DNA of 64,000 nucleotides from Prorocentrum cordatum (lineage: Eukaryota > Sar > Dinophyceae > Prorocentrales > Prorocentraceae): NCBI GenBank assembly GCA_963575745.1, contig CAUYUJ010015518.1, positions 263,861 to 327,860 on the forward strand, read 5' to 3'. This document shows positions 23,365 through 36,534 of the stretch, piece by piece (positions within the stretch are counted from its first letter, which is position 1; each line of letters opens with the position of its first letter). The position numbers and the translations under genes were made by a program. The notes under the pieces were generated by a model. It made no database searches. It was given only the letters and a program-made list of their open reading frames with translations, and was not told the DNA's origin.

Positions 23365-24485
23365 CAGTCACAGCCTCACCTCACACCTGCTTCAGCCTCA
23401 GCCTGCCTCTGCCTCAGCCTCAGCCTGCTTCAGCCTCAGCCTCAATCTGCCGTCGGCCTCGGCCTCAGCCTCAGCCTGCTCAGCCTCAGCCTGCATCAGC
23501 CTCAGCCTCAGCCTCAGCCTGCCTCAGCATCAGCCTGCCTCAGCCTCAGCCTCAGCCTGCCTCAGCCTCAGCCTCAGCCTGCTTCAGCCTCAGCCTCAGT
23601 CTGCCTTCAGCCTTGCCTCAGCCTCAGCCTGCCTCAGCCTCAGCCTGCCTCAGCCTCAGCCTGCATCAGCCTCAGCCTCAGCCTCAGCCTGCCTCAGCAT
23701 CAGCCTGCCTCAGCCTCAGCCTCAGCCTGCCTGCCTCTGCCTCAGCCTCAGCCTGCTTCAGCCTCAGCCTCAGTCTGCCGTCGGCCTCGGCCTCAGCCCC
23801 AGCCTGCCTCAGCCTCAGCCTGCATCAGCCTCAGCCTCAGCCTCAGCCTCAGCCTCAGCATCAGCCTGCCTCAGCCTCAGCCTGCTTCAGCCTCAGCCTC
23901 AGCCTGCTTCAGCCTCAGCCTCAGTCTGCCTTCAGCCTCGCCTCCGCCTCAGCCTGCCGCAGCCTCAGCCTGCATCAGCCTCAGCCTCAGCCTCAGCCTG
24001 CCTCAGCCTCAGCCTGCCTCAGCCTCAGCCTCAGCCTGCCTCAGCCTCAGCCTCAGCCTGCTTCAGCCTCAGCCTCAGTCTGCCTTCAGCCTCGGCCTCA
24101 GCCTCCGCCTGCCTCAGCCTCAGCCTGCATGAGCCTCAGCCTCAGCCTCAGCCTGCCTCAGCCTGCCTGCCTCAGCCTCAGCCTCAGCCTGCCTCAGCCT
24201 CAGCCTGCCTCAGCCTCAGCCTCAGCCTCAGCCTGCTTCAGCCTCAGCCTCAGTCTGCCTTCAGCCTCGGCCTCAGCCTCAGCCTGCCTCAGCCTCAGCC
24301 TGCATCAGCCTCAGCCTCAGCCTCAGCCTGCCTCAGCATCAGCCTGCCTCAGCCTCAGCCTCAGCCTGCCTCAGCCTCAGCCTCAGCCTGCTTCAGCCTC
24401 AGCCTCAGTCTGCCTTCAGCCTCGGCCTCAGCCTCAGCCTGCCTCATCCTCAGCCTGCCTCAGCCTCAGCATCAGCCTGCCTCAG
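23365..24485. repeat. CAGCCT hexamer satellite, unit 2
   Basis: About 1.1 kb; same higher-order variants as unit 1 but rearranged. Confidence 0.95.
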
Positions 24486-25904
24486 CATTCAAATGTGGCC
24501 CGGGAATGGAGTTCTGGGAACTCGAAGAACACGAAGTGGCCTACAGTTGGCTCCGGGCATTCAAAATCATGCCCAGGAATGGAGTTCTGGGAACTCGAAG
24601 ACCACGAAGTGGCCTACAGTTGGCTCCGGGCATTCAAAATGTGGCCCGGGAATGGAGTTCTGGGATTTCGAAGAGCACGAAGTGACCTACAGTTGGCTCC
24701 GGGCATTCAAAATGTGGCCCGGGAATGGAGTTCCTGGGAACTCGAAGACCACGAAGTGGCCTACAGTTGGCTCCGGGCATTCAGAATGTGGCCCGGGAAT
24801 GGAGTTCTGGGACCTCCAAGACCACGAAGTGTGTAACTGTTGGTTAAAAAAAAGTCCCCGGCACCCTCCCCCGGATCGCGTCCAGACCACCCTGGGGCGT
24901 CATGATGCTCTCTTTTGACCCTACTAGAAACCTATCAGTCTTCGCTGTTAGGTAATATTCGTTTTTCTTTGCGACATGCTTAATTTTTGCCTTTGGAGGG
25001 CCTTCTCAGCGGCCTCTTGGACAGTCGTGGGGGGTTCATTTTGGGCCTCTTGTGGCCCGTCTGGGACCCCATTTCGGCTGTCCCAAGCCCCTCTTGGCAT
25101 GTCATGGGTAGCTGAGCCGTCTTGGGGCCCTCATGGAGCCCGCTCCGACCATGTAGGGATCCTCCAGTGGCTCTCTCGGGCCCCCTGGGGACTCTCTCGG
25201 GCTGTTTTGGAGGAGCCCACTTGGGGGCCTCGTGGGCCGCGATTTGGGGAGCATTTGGGGCCGACGTGGTCGCCGATGGAACACAAGAAGCGAATATCAT
25301 AGAAATGTGTATTATTTCCATGGGGAATGCTCGTTTCTTGCACCAGGGAGCCTTCTCAGCGGCCTCCTGGACCGTCTTCAGGGAGTCCTGGTAGGTTGTT
25401 TTTGAACCCTCTGGGAGCCCAGTTCGGCCGTTCCGGGTCACTCTTCGCCCGTCATGGAGACCTCAGCCCGTCTTGGGGCCCTTTGGGGCCCTCTCCGACC
25501 ATGTAGGAATCCTCCGGTTGCCCCCTCGGGGTTCCTGGGGGCTCTCTTGGGCCGTGTTGGCTCTCTTGTGCTGCTTGAAGCTCTCTCCGGGCCGTCTGGG
25601 GGCCCTCTTGGGGGCCTCTGGGGCTGTCTGGGGCTCATTTTGGGAGCCTCCGGGGCCGTCGCGGCCGCTGGTAGGATTGAAAAGCAAATATCCAAGAATT
25701 ATGCGTCTTTCCATCGGAAATGCTTGATTTTTGCCGCGCTCTTCAGCCACCTTCCAGACAACCTGGGGCGCTTTTGGCGCCTCTTGGGCCAGCTGGGGAG
25801 CCTGGGGGGGTCTGGGGCCCCTTCTGAACGGAGCCCTCAAGGCCCCCCCGGCCCCCTATACGAACCAGAGGCAGCAGTTCTGGGCCCTCCCCCGGCCTAC
25901 TCCG

Positions 25905-26440
25905 ATATATATAGATATATATATATATAATACTATAATCTAATCTAATATAGTATACCATAATATAATATAATATGATATGATATAATATAATACAATA
26001 TAGTATAATATAATATACTATAGTATAATACGATACAATATAATATAATGTAATATAATATTATTATATATAATATAATATAATATATTATACTATAATA
26101 TAATATAATATAATATAATATAATATAATATCAAACATATAATATAATATAGTATAATATGATATAATATAATATAATACGATATAATATAATATAATAT
26201 AATATAGTATAGTTTAATATAATACAATATAATATAATATAATATAATATAATATAAATAAATAATATAATATAAAATAAAATCATATAATACAATATAA
26301 TATAAAATATAATATAATATAAAATAGTATAATATAGTATATTATATATACAATCCAATAATATATATATGTATAATATATATATAATATAATATGTTAT
26401 ATATATATATGCATATATATATATATACATATACATACAC
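25905..26440. repeat. AT-rich tract between units 2 and 3
   Basis: TA/ATAATAT low-complexity DNA, shorter than the tract between units 1 and 2. Confidence 0.9.
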
Positions 26441-26529
26441 ACATAGCCCGCCTTAGCATCCGCTTCTGCGCCCCCTATCCCCTCAGCCCCCCCGCGGTCA
26501 TCCAAGCGACGCCGCCCCCCCCCCTTCAG

Positions 26530-28067
26530 GACCCCGGCCGGCGCCGCCTCGCCCTGGCTGCTGGGTTCCGCGGCCCTGGCCGCTGCGTCCGTGGCCAGCG
26601 GCAGGAGGCCAGGCCGCGGCCCGCGCCGCGCGCTGCCCGCGGCGACGGCCGTGGTGGAGGCGCCCGCCGCCGCGGCGGAGGAGGCCCCGCAGGCCCCGCC
26701 GCCCTTCGACCCGGCCAAGGCCGGCATCGTTGGGCCCACCTCGAGTCGGGGCTCAAGAGACAGGGGTCCGTGCAAGCGGGGGTCCGTCCGAGCGCTGGGC
26801 CCTGCAGCATCCTGCAGAGCCAGGGCTGCACTGGCCCGGTCTTTTGAGTGCGCGAGTTTGCAGGACCCTGCAGGAGTTTGCAGCATCTTGCGCGAGGCCC
26901 GACCGACCCGGCTTTGGATGGACCCAGGTCAGTAGGTCCCCGATCGAGGATCGCGCGGGTGGTGCTGGGGGGTGACCTATAGTTAACCGGGGGGTGAAGA
27001 AAGAAGGCCCCCAAGGGGCCCTTCTCTTCACCACCCACTTGGGACCCCCCCCCTCTTACCACGCGCCCGAGAGGAAGGAAGACCGGCACGAGCTCAAGGG
27101 AGGACTAGGTGCCGCTACCGCTGCCATTACCCACCTCCTCGACGCCGCGGCCGGATTCGCCGCTGGATCCTGGTGAGAGTGCGCCCTGGGCGTGGCCCAG
27201 GGAGTGGCGGCATTGGTCTTTTTGATCTCTCATAGAGAGATTAACTGGTCGAGGGTCCGCGCGGATCTCTTGGGTCTGCGCTGGACCCCCAACGGCGGCG
27301 CCTCCGGCGCCGCGAGGTCCAGCGCCGATGCGAGGTATCCGCGCGGGCCTTCGAAAGTTAATGTTATACCGTGTCGTCTTCTTCTGCTGACCCCATCCCC
27401 GCTTCGAAAGCACTGGTCCCGCTGCCCGACCTGCCCCCCCCCCCGCCCCCCCAGGCGGGGATTGATGCCGGCCCCGTCGGATTTTGCGGCGTCCATCCTG
27501 GCCTCGAGGGGGTAGGCTGGTGTCGCCAAGGAACCCTGGCCCGCTGGGGATGGGGATGGGGACGGGCATGACGATGCCGACAAGGCGGTCGGCGTGACGG
27601 CGCCCCTGGGCTACTTCGATCCGCTGGGGTTCTGCCAGGTCGGCGACTACGCAGGCTTCCACAAGCTCCGCAGCTCCGAGCTGAAGCACGGGCGCGTCGC
27701 CATGATGGCCGCCTTCGGGACCGCTTTCCAGCACTTCGTGAAGCTCCCGGGCTTCGAGCAGACCCCTGCAGGGCTCGGGGCGCTCACCGACCCTACGGGT
27801 GTGCTCGGGTTCACCTGCCTCATCCTCCCCATCGCCGCGTTCACGGAGAGCGTGTACTGGAAGGATGACGACCTGTCCAAGGAGCCCGGCAACTTTGGGG
27901 ACCCGGGAGACTGGGCGGGGCTCTTCGGCGCCTTCGGCGGCGGCTACAGCGACGAGATTCGGAACAAGGAGCTCAACAACGGCCGCATGGGAATGATTTC
28001 GGTCATGGGAATCCTGCTGGCGGAGATTGCCACCGGCAAGGACGGCATCCAGCAGTTCGGCCTCTGA
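26530..28067 (+). CDS. Light-harvesting chlorophyll a-c binding protein, copy 3 (exons 26530-26719 and 27585-28067)
   Basis: Both exons match copy 2 in protein and in the three synonymous changes. GC-AG intron of 865 nt. One change just before the acceptor (CCTGACGATG to CATGACGATG) lies in the intron by this model. The unit 3 downstream first-exon candidate (29559-29683) has no partner exons inside the window. Confidence 0.9.
27241..27361. mobile_element. TTAA-ended inverted-repeat element in LHC intron (unit 3)
   Basis: Same element as 1227-1347. Confidence 0.6.
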
Positions 28068-28935
28068 GCGCACCGCGGAGATCTGAGGGTGGATGGGTCA
28101 CTGCGCTGGTGCTGCTCCCGGCCAGCCCATGAATCGGGCGGGCCGAGGGAGGCGCAGATTCCAGCGGGCTTCTGCTCTGTAGGAGCAGGAGGATTCGAAC
28201 GGTTTTCGCCGGAAGACGAGCAGGCAGCATGGCGCGGCCCGTCAAGTCTCCTCCGGCCGCACGGCAGTCTGCTGCAGTTTTCGAAGCCCGCTGCGGCTTC
28301 AGGACCCCATTGCTCGGTCCTCCCCGTACCGCTGCGGTGGCTATGGGCTCGTGGCTGCCGTACCGCGTGCCGGGGCGCGGAAAATCTTGGCCGCGCAGTC
28401 GTCCGCCAGGCCGCAGTGCCAGCGGCAGGAGGCGCCAGCGGCGGCGCCATGGTGATCACCCTCCACGGGCCTCGAAGAAGAACCAATTGCACAAACATAA
28501 ACTGGTAAGGATCCGCGCTGGCCTTCGACGGTTTATGTATATGCAGTTTTTTCTCCTAGGGCCGCAGTGGCCATCAAGCGGCAGCAACGCCAACGACAAG
28601 TTTGACCAGCCGCCTCCCTCCCCCTCTTTCTCCCCCTGGGCCCCGTAGACTTCTGCTGTTCCAACTTGCTTTAGCTATGATTGCCAGAAAGAAATTCGAG
28701 CACCAACGAAATACGGAAACTGATAGGCTTTCCCGTGTCGGGCCTTGGGAGGCGATACTCGTTCGACTTTTTGCCAGCGTGCGGAAAATCTTGGCCGCGC
28801 AGTCGTCCGCCCGGCCGCAGTGCTAGCAGCAGGAGGCGCCATGGGCCGCACCATGGTTATCACTCTCAACGGGTCTCGTGGCTCGCACATGTGGCTCAGG
28901 TGAATTCGTGGAAGAAGAAGAAGAAAACAACGCCA

Positions 28936-29095
28936 TTAACATACACTTTTGGCGCTCCGCGCGGATTTCTTGGATCCGCGCTGGGCCGCCCCCGGCGGCG
29001 CCGCCGGCGCCGCCCCTGGCGCGCGCCGCGCGCCAGGGAGGGGGGCCCAGCGCAGATCCAAGAAATCCGCGGGTAGCGCCAACACATTATGTTAA
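28936..29095. mobile_element. 160-bp TTAA inverted-repeat element (unit 3)
   Basis: Same element as 2927-3086; a short deletion (GGTGTTGCTTTG to GGTG) lies just upstream. Confidence 0.7.
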
Positions 29096-29558
29096 TGCCG
29101 TCTTTTCTGTTTCAAATCCCTGCGCCCACCGCAGGCTCACCCGCGGCCCCTCGTGCCCTTGCTGACGAACGAACAACACACACACACACACCCATACCCA
29201 CAGGGGGGGGCGGGGAGGGCCACGGGTGCGTGCTGTCGGATTGGGGGTCCCGCTGGAACGGGAGCCTCCCTCGGGGTCCGACAGCCCGCACTCAATACTC
29301 ATAGCCAGCCCTCCTCCGTCCGAGCTCCCTATGGTTAAGTCGGGCCTGTCCCTCTGCAGGAGGACTCTTCAAAACTGGTCCAAAAATAATGTGGGGACGA
29401 CTTCCTGGGACTTTTGTGGGAGCATGTCTGGAGCATTGCTCGACAATTGTGCTTTTTCGTCCCAAGTATCCCCCTGTATGGGGGACGTGCCCGACCTGGA
29501 CCCTATGTATGGGTGTGGGCGTCTGCTCTTCGCTCGTCGCTCGCAGCGCGCCGGCCCG

Positions 29559-29683
29559 ATGGCCGCCTTCGTGCCCTCGGCGGCCGCGGCCAGCCCGGCG
29601 GCGCAGCCGCTGCGGGCGGTGCCCCTCGGCTCGGCGGCGCCCGCGGCGGCCGCCGGCGCCCGCGCGCCGGGCGGCGGCGCGCG
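29559..29683 (+). CDS. Possible first LHC exon, unit 3 (orphan)
   Basis: Same sequence as 3548-3672. The array ends before another antenna exon, so this exon has no partner within the window if the 10-kb-intron model is right. Confidence 0.35.
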
Positions 29684-30255
29684 GACCTCGGGGGGCAAGG
29701 CGAGGGGGGGGATGTCGGCCACGCGCGGCCACGCCCTTCTGAGAGGCCCCCCCTGCTCGGAAGGCGCGGGCCCGATTTATGTATAAATCTATAGATGCGA
29801 GGCCGGCGCCTTCTGAGCAGCAGCCTCCTGTTACGAGGCCCTTCCCCCCTCCCCCCAGCCCCTTTGTGCGCGCCGCCAGGGCTGGGCGGTGGCACAGCAC
29901 GGGGGCCTCGTGTGCCCTCGCAGGTTGGTCTTTGGCGTCGATTGGCGTCGGTTCGCGTCTGGGGGTGGATGGGCTAGCGCCGATTTCGCGCCGATTTCGC
30001 GTCGGTTTCGCGTCGGCTTAGCGCCGGTTTCGCGTCGGTTTAGCGTCCTGTTAGCGTCGTCTAGCGTCGACTCGCAAGAGCCGACAATGGGAGGCTCCCG
30101 TGAGTTGCCAGGAGCGTGCGGTTTTGCCACTGTGGACCCATCGCCGATCTGTCGGCGATGCAGCGCCGCTTCCCGCTCGACGTTTCCCCACTGAGCTGGT
30201 CCCCCCATGCTGAGATCACCGCTGGGGTTGCTACGGGGATATGGGGGGTTTATCT

Positions 30256-30503
30256 GGTTGGCCCGGGGTGGGGTCCAGCGAAAGGGGGTGGTGCAGCAGA
30301 TTTGGTGCAATAGATTTGTGGGGTTGCAATAGAATCGGAGTGTGCAATACATTCCGGGACGTCAGTATATTGATGGTTTTTGTGTGCAATACATTGAATG
30401 CAATACAGTGCAATACAATTCTCTGGCGCAATACGTTTGCAATACAATCGCCCCAACCCTATTGCACCACCCCCTTTCAGCTGGATCTCCTTTTGGGTCA
30501 ACC
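30256..30503. mobile_element. 248-bp terminal-inverted-repeat element, unit 3
   Basis: Same element as 4246-4493. Confidence 0.6.
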
Positions 30504-32399
30504 AAGGCTTAGAAGCGGATGCGGAGGCGGGTTATATGTGGCCTACATTGAACATCCATAGTAAGGGCGGGTAACCTTCCAAAAGGCACCCTTGCGTGCT
30601 TGCCGTTCCAGGGGTCTTGCGTCCTTGCAGCGCGTCCTTACTACAGCTTTCGACAAGTGCTTTTAGTGGCTTCGCGGAGGAACTGTACAGATCTGGTCGA
30701 CGTGGGCGGAACCCATCCGGTAGAGTTTTCTAATCATATTCTTGGTCAGGCCAGCTATATAGCTATTCCCATTACAATATTTTTATTACCCGGACCCCCC
30801 CCCCCCTAAACCAGACCCCCCCCAGGGACGCTCCGGTTGCTTTTCGGACGTCCCGGCGGCCCCCTGGACGCCCTTGGAAAAGGTCCGCTGGCCTTTCAGG
30901 GCCTCCCAGGGCGCCTTGCCGGGCCTTGCAAGCAGACTATAGGCGATCCGAGGGGTCATCGGAGAGGCGCAAGAGAGACCCAGAACAGCACAAGAGCGCT
31001 CCTAGAGGAACCTGGATGGTCCGAAGACGGCCCAAGAGGCCCCCAAGACGTCCCAAGAGGCCGTTAAGAGAGCCCCGAAGAAGCACAAATCGATCCATTC
31101 TCTAAGGGAAATGTATTTGTTTAGTGTATCCGCTTTGGGGGTCTTCGCAGCGTCCAAGACGGCCGGATGGGCCCCCGATATCGCCCCAAGACGGCCCAAG
31201 AGGCCCCCCAGAGGGTGTGAAGACGGCCCAAGAGGGCCCCAAGACTTCCCCAGAGAGCCCCGAGACTGCCCACAAGAAGTCCAAGATGCCCCCAGAAGGC
31301 TCCCAAGAGAGACCCACGAACGCCATGGGAGACCCCCAAGGAGGCCATTGGAGGATCCCAAGAGGGCCCTAGATGGCTTCAGATGACCTCTGGAGGGCCG
31401 AGCTGACCCGACGATCTTGGTCCCACGCTTGCGGCTCGAGGTTTCAGTTCCTCGATCGAGAGAGACAGGCAATGAATCTAGATTCGAAGTTCGACGATCG
31501 AAGATTTTGAGTGCCTGGGGCCCTCCAGGCATTCAGGAAGCGACCGAACATCGATTTGTTCGGAGCAACTGCGATTTCTTCGGCCTGTATGGGAATGCTC
31601 CTTACTTCCTCACAGGACCTTCGCGCGTGAAAATTAGCCTGACGAGGGACCCGACCATATGCAGGTGTGAGTACCGCAATAGTGCTTCACTTTTTCGGTG
31701 GCGATCCCTATGAGGCAACGAACCGTGCTAGTGGTGTGCCGAAATGAATGGCGCGGTACACAACGCGAACGAAAACGATTGATCTGAGTACGTAGGGAGA
31801 CTGAGCGCGGGTGAATCTGAGCGCGAGTGCATCTGACTGTGCATGAATCTGCGTGTGGGCGAGTCTACGTGCATGAATGCGAGTACGACAAAGCATGGTG
31901 CAATTGTATATGATTGTCAATACTTTGAGAACGACTGCCTCTGAGTACTCGCGACGCTGGGCGTGGCCGCCGCAAGGAGCTTCCCCGGGACTCCCCGACG
32001 GCATCGCCCGCGCGCCGCAACGCCAATGTCGGCGCGCCCCCCCGCGAGGATCTCGCCCGCTTCCTCCCCTTCTTTTACTCCCTCTTTGCCCGCGCACTCA
32101 AAAGTCCAAGGCTGCGGGCGCAGCGCAGCGCGGAGTCCCCGCGACGCGCGCAGGTCGCCCCGGAGGGGTCCCAGCGACGCGCGCGGGTCGTCCGCTGCGC
32201 GGAGCAAAGAGAGCCAGCTGGCTGGCTGATAGCGGGCAAGGCTCTTGCCGCTGGGCAAAGCGACGACGGGCGAGCGAGACGCTGGGCAGAACGCAGCACG
32301 GAACCCCCGCGACGCGCGCTGGTCGCCCCAGAGGGGTCCCAGCGACGCGCGCGGGTCGTCCGCCGCGCGGAGCAGAGAGAAAGCTAGCTGGCTGGCTGG

Positions 32400-34687
32400 G
32401 ACCTTCGGTGGGGCTCCATATGGGGCCACGAAGCGCTGTACTGGGTGGGGGAGACGCATGCGGACTGCGCCGCGGGGACCTTCGGTGGAGTTCCCTGTGG
32501 GGCCACGAAACGTGTGAGGGGTGGGCCGAAATGAATGGCGGGGACGCCTTCGGATTGTGCCACGGAGACCTTCGGCGGAGCTCCTGTGGGACCACGAAAC
32601 GTGTGAGGGATGTGCCGACATGAATGGCGGGGACGCGTGCGCACTGTGCCGCGGGGGCCTTCGGCGGAGCTCCTATGGGGCCACGAAACATGTGACGGGT
32701 GTGCCGAAATTGATGCGCGGCACGCATGCGGACTGCGCCGCGGAGGCCTTCTGTGGAGCTCCCTATGGGGCCACGAAGCGTGTGAGGGGTGGGCCGACAT
32801 GAATGGCGGGGACGCCTTCGGATTGTGCCTCTGGGACCTTCGGCGGAGCTCCTATGGGGCCACGAAGCGTGTGAGGGATGTGCCGACATGAATGGCGGGG
32901 ACGCGTGCGCACTGTGCTACGGGGACCTTCGGCGGAGCTCCTATGGACCACGAAGCGTGTGACGGAGACCTTCGGCGGAGCTCCTATGGGCCGCGAAACG
33001 TGTGAGGGGTGGGCCGAAATGAGTGGCGGGGGCGCATGCGGACTGTGCCACTGGGACTTTCGGCGGAGCTCCTATGGGGCCATGAAACGTGTGAGGGGTG
33101 ATTCGACATGAATGACGGGGACGCATGCGGACTGTGCCACGGAAACCTTCGGCGGAACTCCTGTGGGGCCACGAAACGTGTGAGCGGTGGGCCGAAATGA
33201 ATGGCGGGGACGCATGCGGACTGTGCGATTGTCACCTTCGGCGCAGCCCCTATGGGGCCACGAAGCGTGTGAGGGGTGGGCCGAAATGAATGGCGGGGAC
33301 GCATGCGGACTGTCCCATTGGGACTTTCGGCAGCGCTCCTATGTGGCCACGCAACGTGTGAGGGGTGTGCCGACATGGGTGTGCGAGGCGCATGCGGGCA
33401 CACCCACTGGGACCTTCGGTGGAGCTCCTTATGGGGCCACGAAACGTGTGGGGCGTCTGCCGAAGCGGGTGTGCGGGGCGCATGCGGGCACACTCATTGG
33501 GACCTTCGGCGGGGCTCCCTATGGGGCCACGAAGCGTGTGAGGGGTGTGCCGAAATTGGCGTGCGGGACGCATGCGGGCACACCCACTGGGACCTTTGGT
33601 GGAGCTCCGTATGGGGCCACGAAACGTGTGAGGGGTGTGCCGAAATGGGTGTGCGGGGCGCATGCGGGCACACCCACTGGGACCTTCGGTGGAGTTCCCT
33701 ATGGGGCCACGAAGCGTGTGAGGGGTGTGCCGAAATTGGTGTGCGGAACGCATGCGGGCACACCCAATGGGACCTTTTCGGCGGAGCTCCCTATGGGGCC
33801 ACGAAACGTGTGAAGGGTGTGCCGAATGGGTGTGCGGGACGCATGCGGGCACACCCACCGGGACCTTCGGCGGAGCTCCCTATGGGGCCACGAAACGTAT
33901 GAGGGGTGTGCCGACATGGGTGTGCGGGACGCATGCGGGCACACCCACTGGGACCTTCGGCGGAGCTCCCTATGGAGCCACGAAGCGTGTGAGGGGTGTG
34001 CCGAAATGGGTGTGCGGACGCATGCGGGCACACCCAGTGAGACCTTCGGCGGAGCTCCCTATGGGACCACGAAGCGTGTGAGGGGTTTGCCGAAATAGGT
34101 GTGCGGGACGCATGCGGGCACACCTACAGGGACCTTCGGTAGAGCTCCCTATGGGGCCACGAAGCGTGTGAGGGGTGTGCCGAAATGGTTGTGCGGGACG
34201 CATGCGGTCACACCCACTGGGATCTTCAGCGGAGCTCCTTATGGGGCCACGAAGCGTGTGAGGGGTGTGCCGAAATGTGTGTGCGGGACGCATGCGGGCA
34301 CACCCACTGGGACCTTCGGCGGAGCTCCCTATGGGGCCACGAAGCGTGTGAGGGGTGTGCCGAAATTGGTGTGCGGAACGCATGCGGGCACACCCACTGG
34401 GACCTTCGGCGGAGCTCCCTATGGGACCACGAGACGTGTGAGGGGTGTGCCGAAATCGGTGTGCGGGACGCGTGCGGGCACACCCACTGGGACCTTCGGT
34501 GGAGCTCCCTATTTTGGCCACGAAACGTGTGAGGGGTGTGCCGAAGTCGGTGTGCGGGACGCGTGCGGGCACACCCAGTGGGACCTTGTGCCGAAATGGG
34601 TGTGCGGGACGCATGCGGGCACACCCACATGGACCTTCGGCGGAGTTCCCTATGGGGCCACGAAACGTGTGAGGGGTGTGCCGAAAT
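32400..34687. repeat. 90-bp satellite, unit 3
   Basis: About 25 monomers with several single-base indels (for example near 33,778, 33,828 and 34,017), so no forward frame stays open as long as in unit 2. Confidence 0.9.
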
Positions 34688-36534
34688 GAGTGATGATGGT
34701 GGTGATGATGATGATGATGATGACGATGATGATGGTGGGAGGAGGGAGGAGGAAGGATGGGGAGGAGGAGGAGAAGAGGAGAGGAGACGCGGGCCACCGT
34801 CTCTTCAAAACGAGGACCCACCACCACAGGATGGTTGGGAAATGAGCTCTCCTTCCCCAGTCCTGCGCACAAGCGTGCATGCGCATCGGGCGACCGCGGT
34901 GCCAACAGGAACCAGGGATAACAGAAAAATGAGCCGGTCGCCCGTCCAGGCGTCGAGGTCCCCCCTGCTGAAGCAGGCGATGATTTATTGCTTTGCCGGG
35001 GAGGGTCCGGAACAGGGTGCATGGCGCGAGAAGCCAATGCAGTTTTTTTGTTTTGTATACACATATTTTGCCTTAGCATCCGCTTCGTTTTATATAGTGC
35101 ACATATACATGTATATATACACATCTGTATACCAGAACCATCGCGCGCTTCGCGCGCGCTCAAGTTCTAGCTAGGGTCGTGACCATCGTCATCATTAGCA
35201 TCATCATCCCCGTCATCTGAATCGTCATGGTTATGGTCACCTTCGCCATCACCATCACAACAATCAGCATTAGCACCCGTATCGTCAGCATAGTGATCAC
35301 CATCGCCATCGTCGTCGTCTTATTTTTCAGCATCATCATCTGCATCAGCAATATCTTGTTGGTCGTCATCGGCGTCGCCGTCGGCATAGTCGTCGTCATC
35401 ATCATCAGCGCCATCGCCATCGTCATCCCCGGTCCACTGCAGCCGCTTACCCTTCTCCTCTTCCCCGTTTCTATTTTCCCATCATCTTATACTCATCATT
35501 TTCTTCGTCGGCGTCTCCCTGAAGAAAGGATCCCTTTTCCTTCACCTCCTCATCTTCTTTTTCTTCTTCCTCCTCCTCCTCCTCCTCCTCCTCCCTGTCT
35601 TCCCCGCTCTTCGGTGTGTCCCTCCTTGTGTTCCTTCACCTACTTAACCCCCTTCCTCCTCTCGAGCCCTATTCATCCTGCGCTCCCCATCCCTCCTCGT
35701 TCTCAGCATCCCTCCCCGAGCCAGAGAATGAGAAAACAGTATAATCTAACAAGAACAATGTCCCTCCTCCTCTTCCCCCTCCCCCCTCTGCGTCCTCCTG
35801 ATATTCCTTGCCCTCCTCCTCCTTCTCCTCCTCCTCCTCCTCTTCCTCCTCCTCCTCCTCCTCCCATTCCTCCTCCTTTTTGTCCTCCTCCTCCTCCTCC
35901 TCCTCTTGCTCCTCCTCCTCCTCCTCCTCCTCCTTGTCCTCCTCCTTCTCCTCTCTTCTCTCAACGCACCCAGTACACGGGTGCCTATTGGAACGCGTGC
36001 CAGGAGCCTTTTTGGGAAACATTGTGGCAGTCTCTGGAGCCTCTCCGGGCCTTCCTTTGGAGTCCTTCGGGGTCTTTGTTGGTCAGTCTGAGAGTCCATT
36101 TCGGCCGTTCCGGGTCCCTCTTGGCTCGTCGTGGGGAGCTTAGCCCGTCTTGGGGCCCTCCTGGGGCCCTCTCCGACCATGTAGGAATCCTCTGGTTGCC
36201 CCCTCGGGCTTCCTGGGGGCTCTCTTGGGCCGTCTTGTAGCTCTTCTGTGCCGCTCGAAGCTCTCTTCAGCCCATCTTGGAACCCTCTTTGGGGCCTCTG
36301 GGGCCGTCTGGGGCCCATTTTGGTAACCTCTTGGGCCGTCGCGACCGCTGGTAGAACTGAAAAGCGAAGCTCCCAGAAATTATCCCGGCAAAGCAACCTA
36401 ACAGCGATGTGTAGGAGCATATCTGGAAGCATTCCCCTTACGATTCAGATGAGAAACCTGTTGTAGAATTCTGCTGTTCTCGCAGTCGTAGTCGCATTCG
36501 CGATGGCAGTCGCAGTGGCAACGGCAGTCGCAGT

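Larger units (their letters stand above)
13547..26440. repeat. Tandem 13-kb macro-repeat, unit 2
   Basis: Second unit. In the LHC exons it is closer to unit 3 than to unit 1: the two share the same synonymous changes and the same presequence changes. This points to a more recent duplication or gene conversion between units 2 and 3. The CAGCCT block starts with a short G-run insertion at about 23,300 that unit 1 lacks. Confidence 0.95.
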
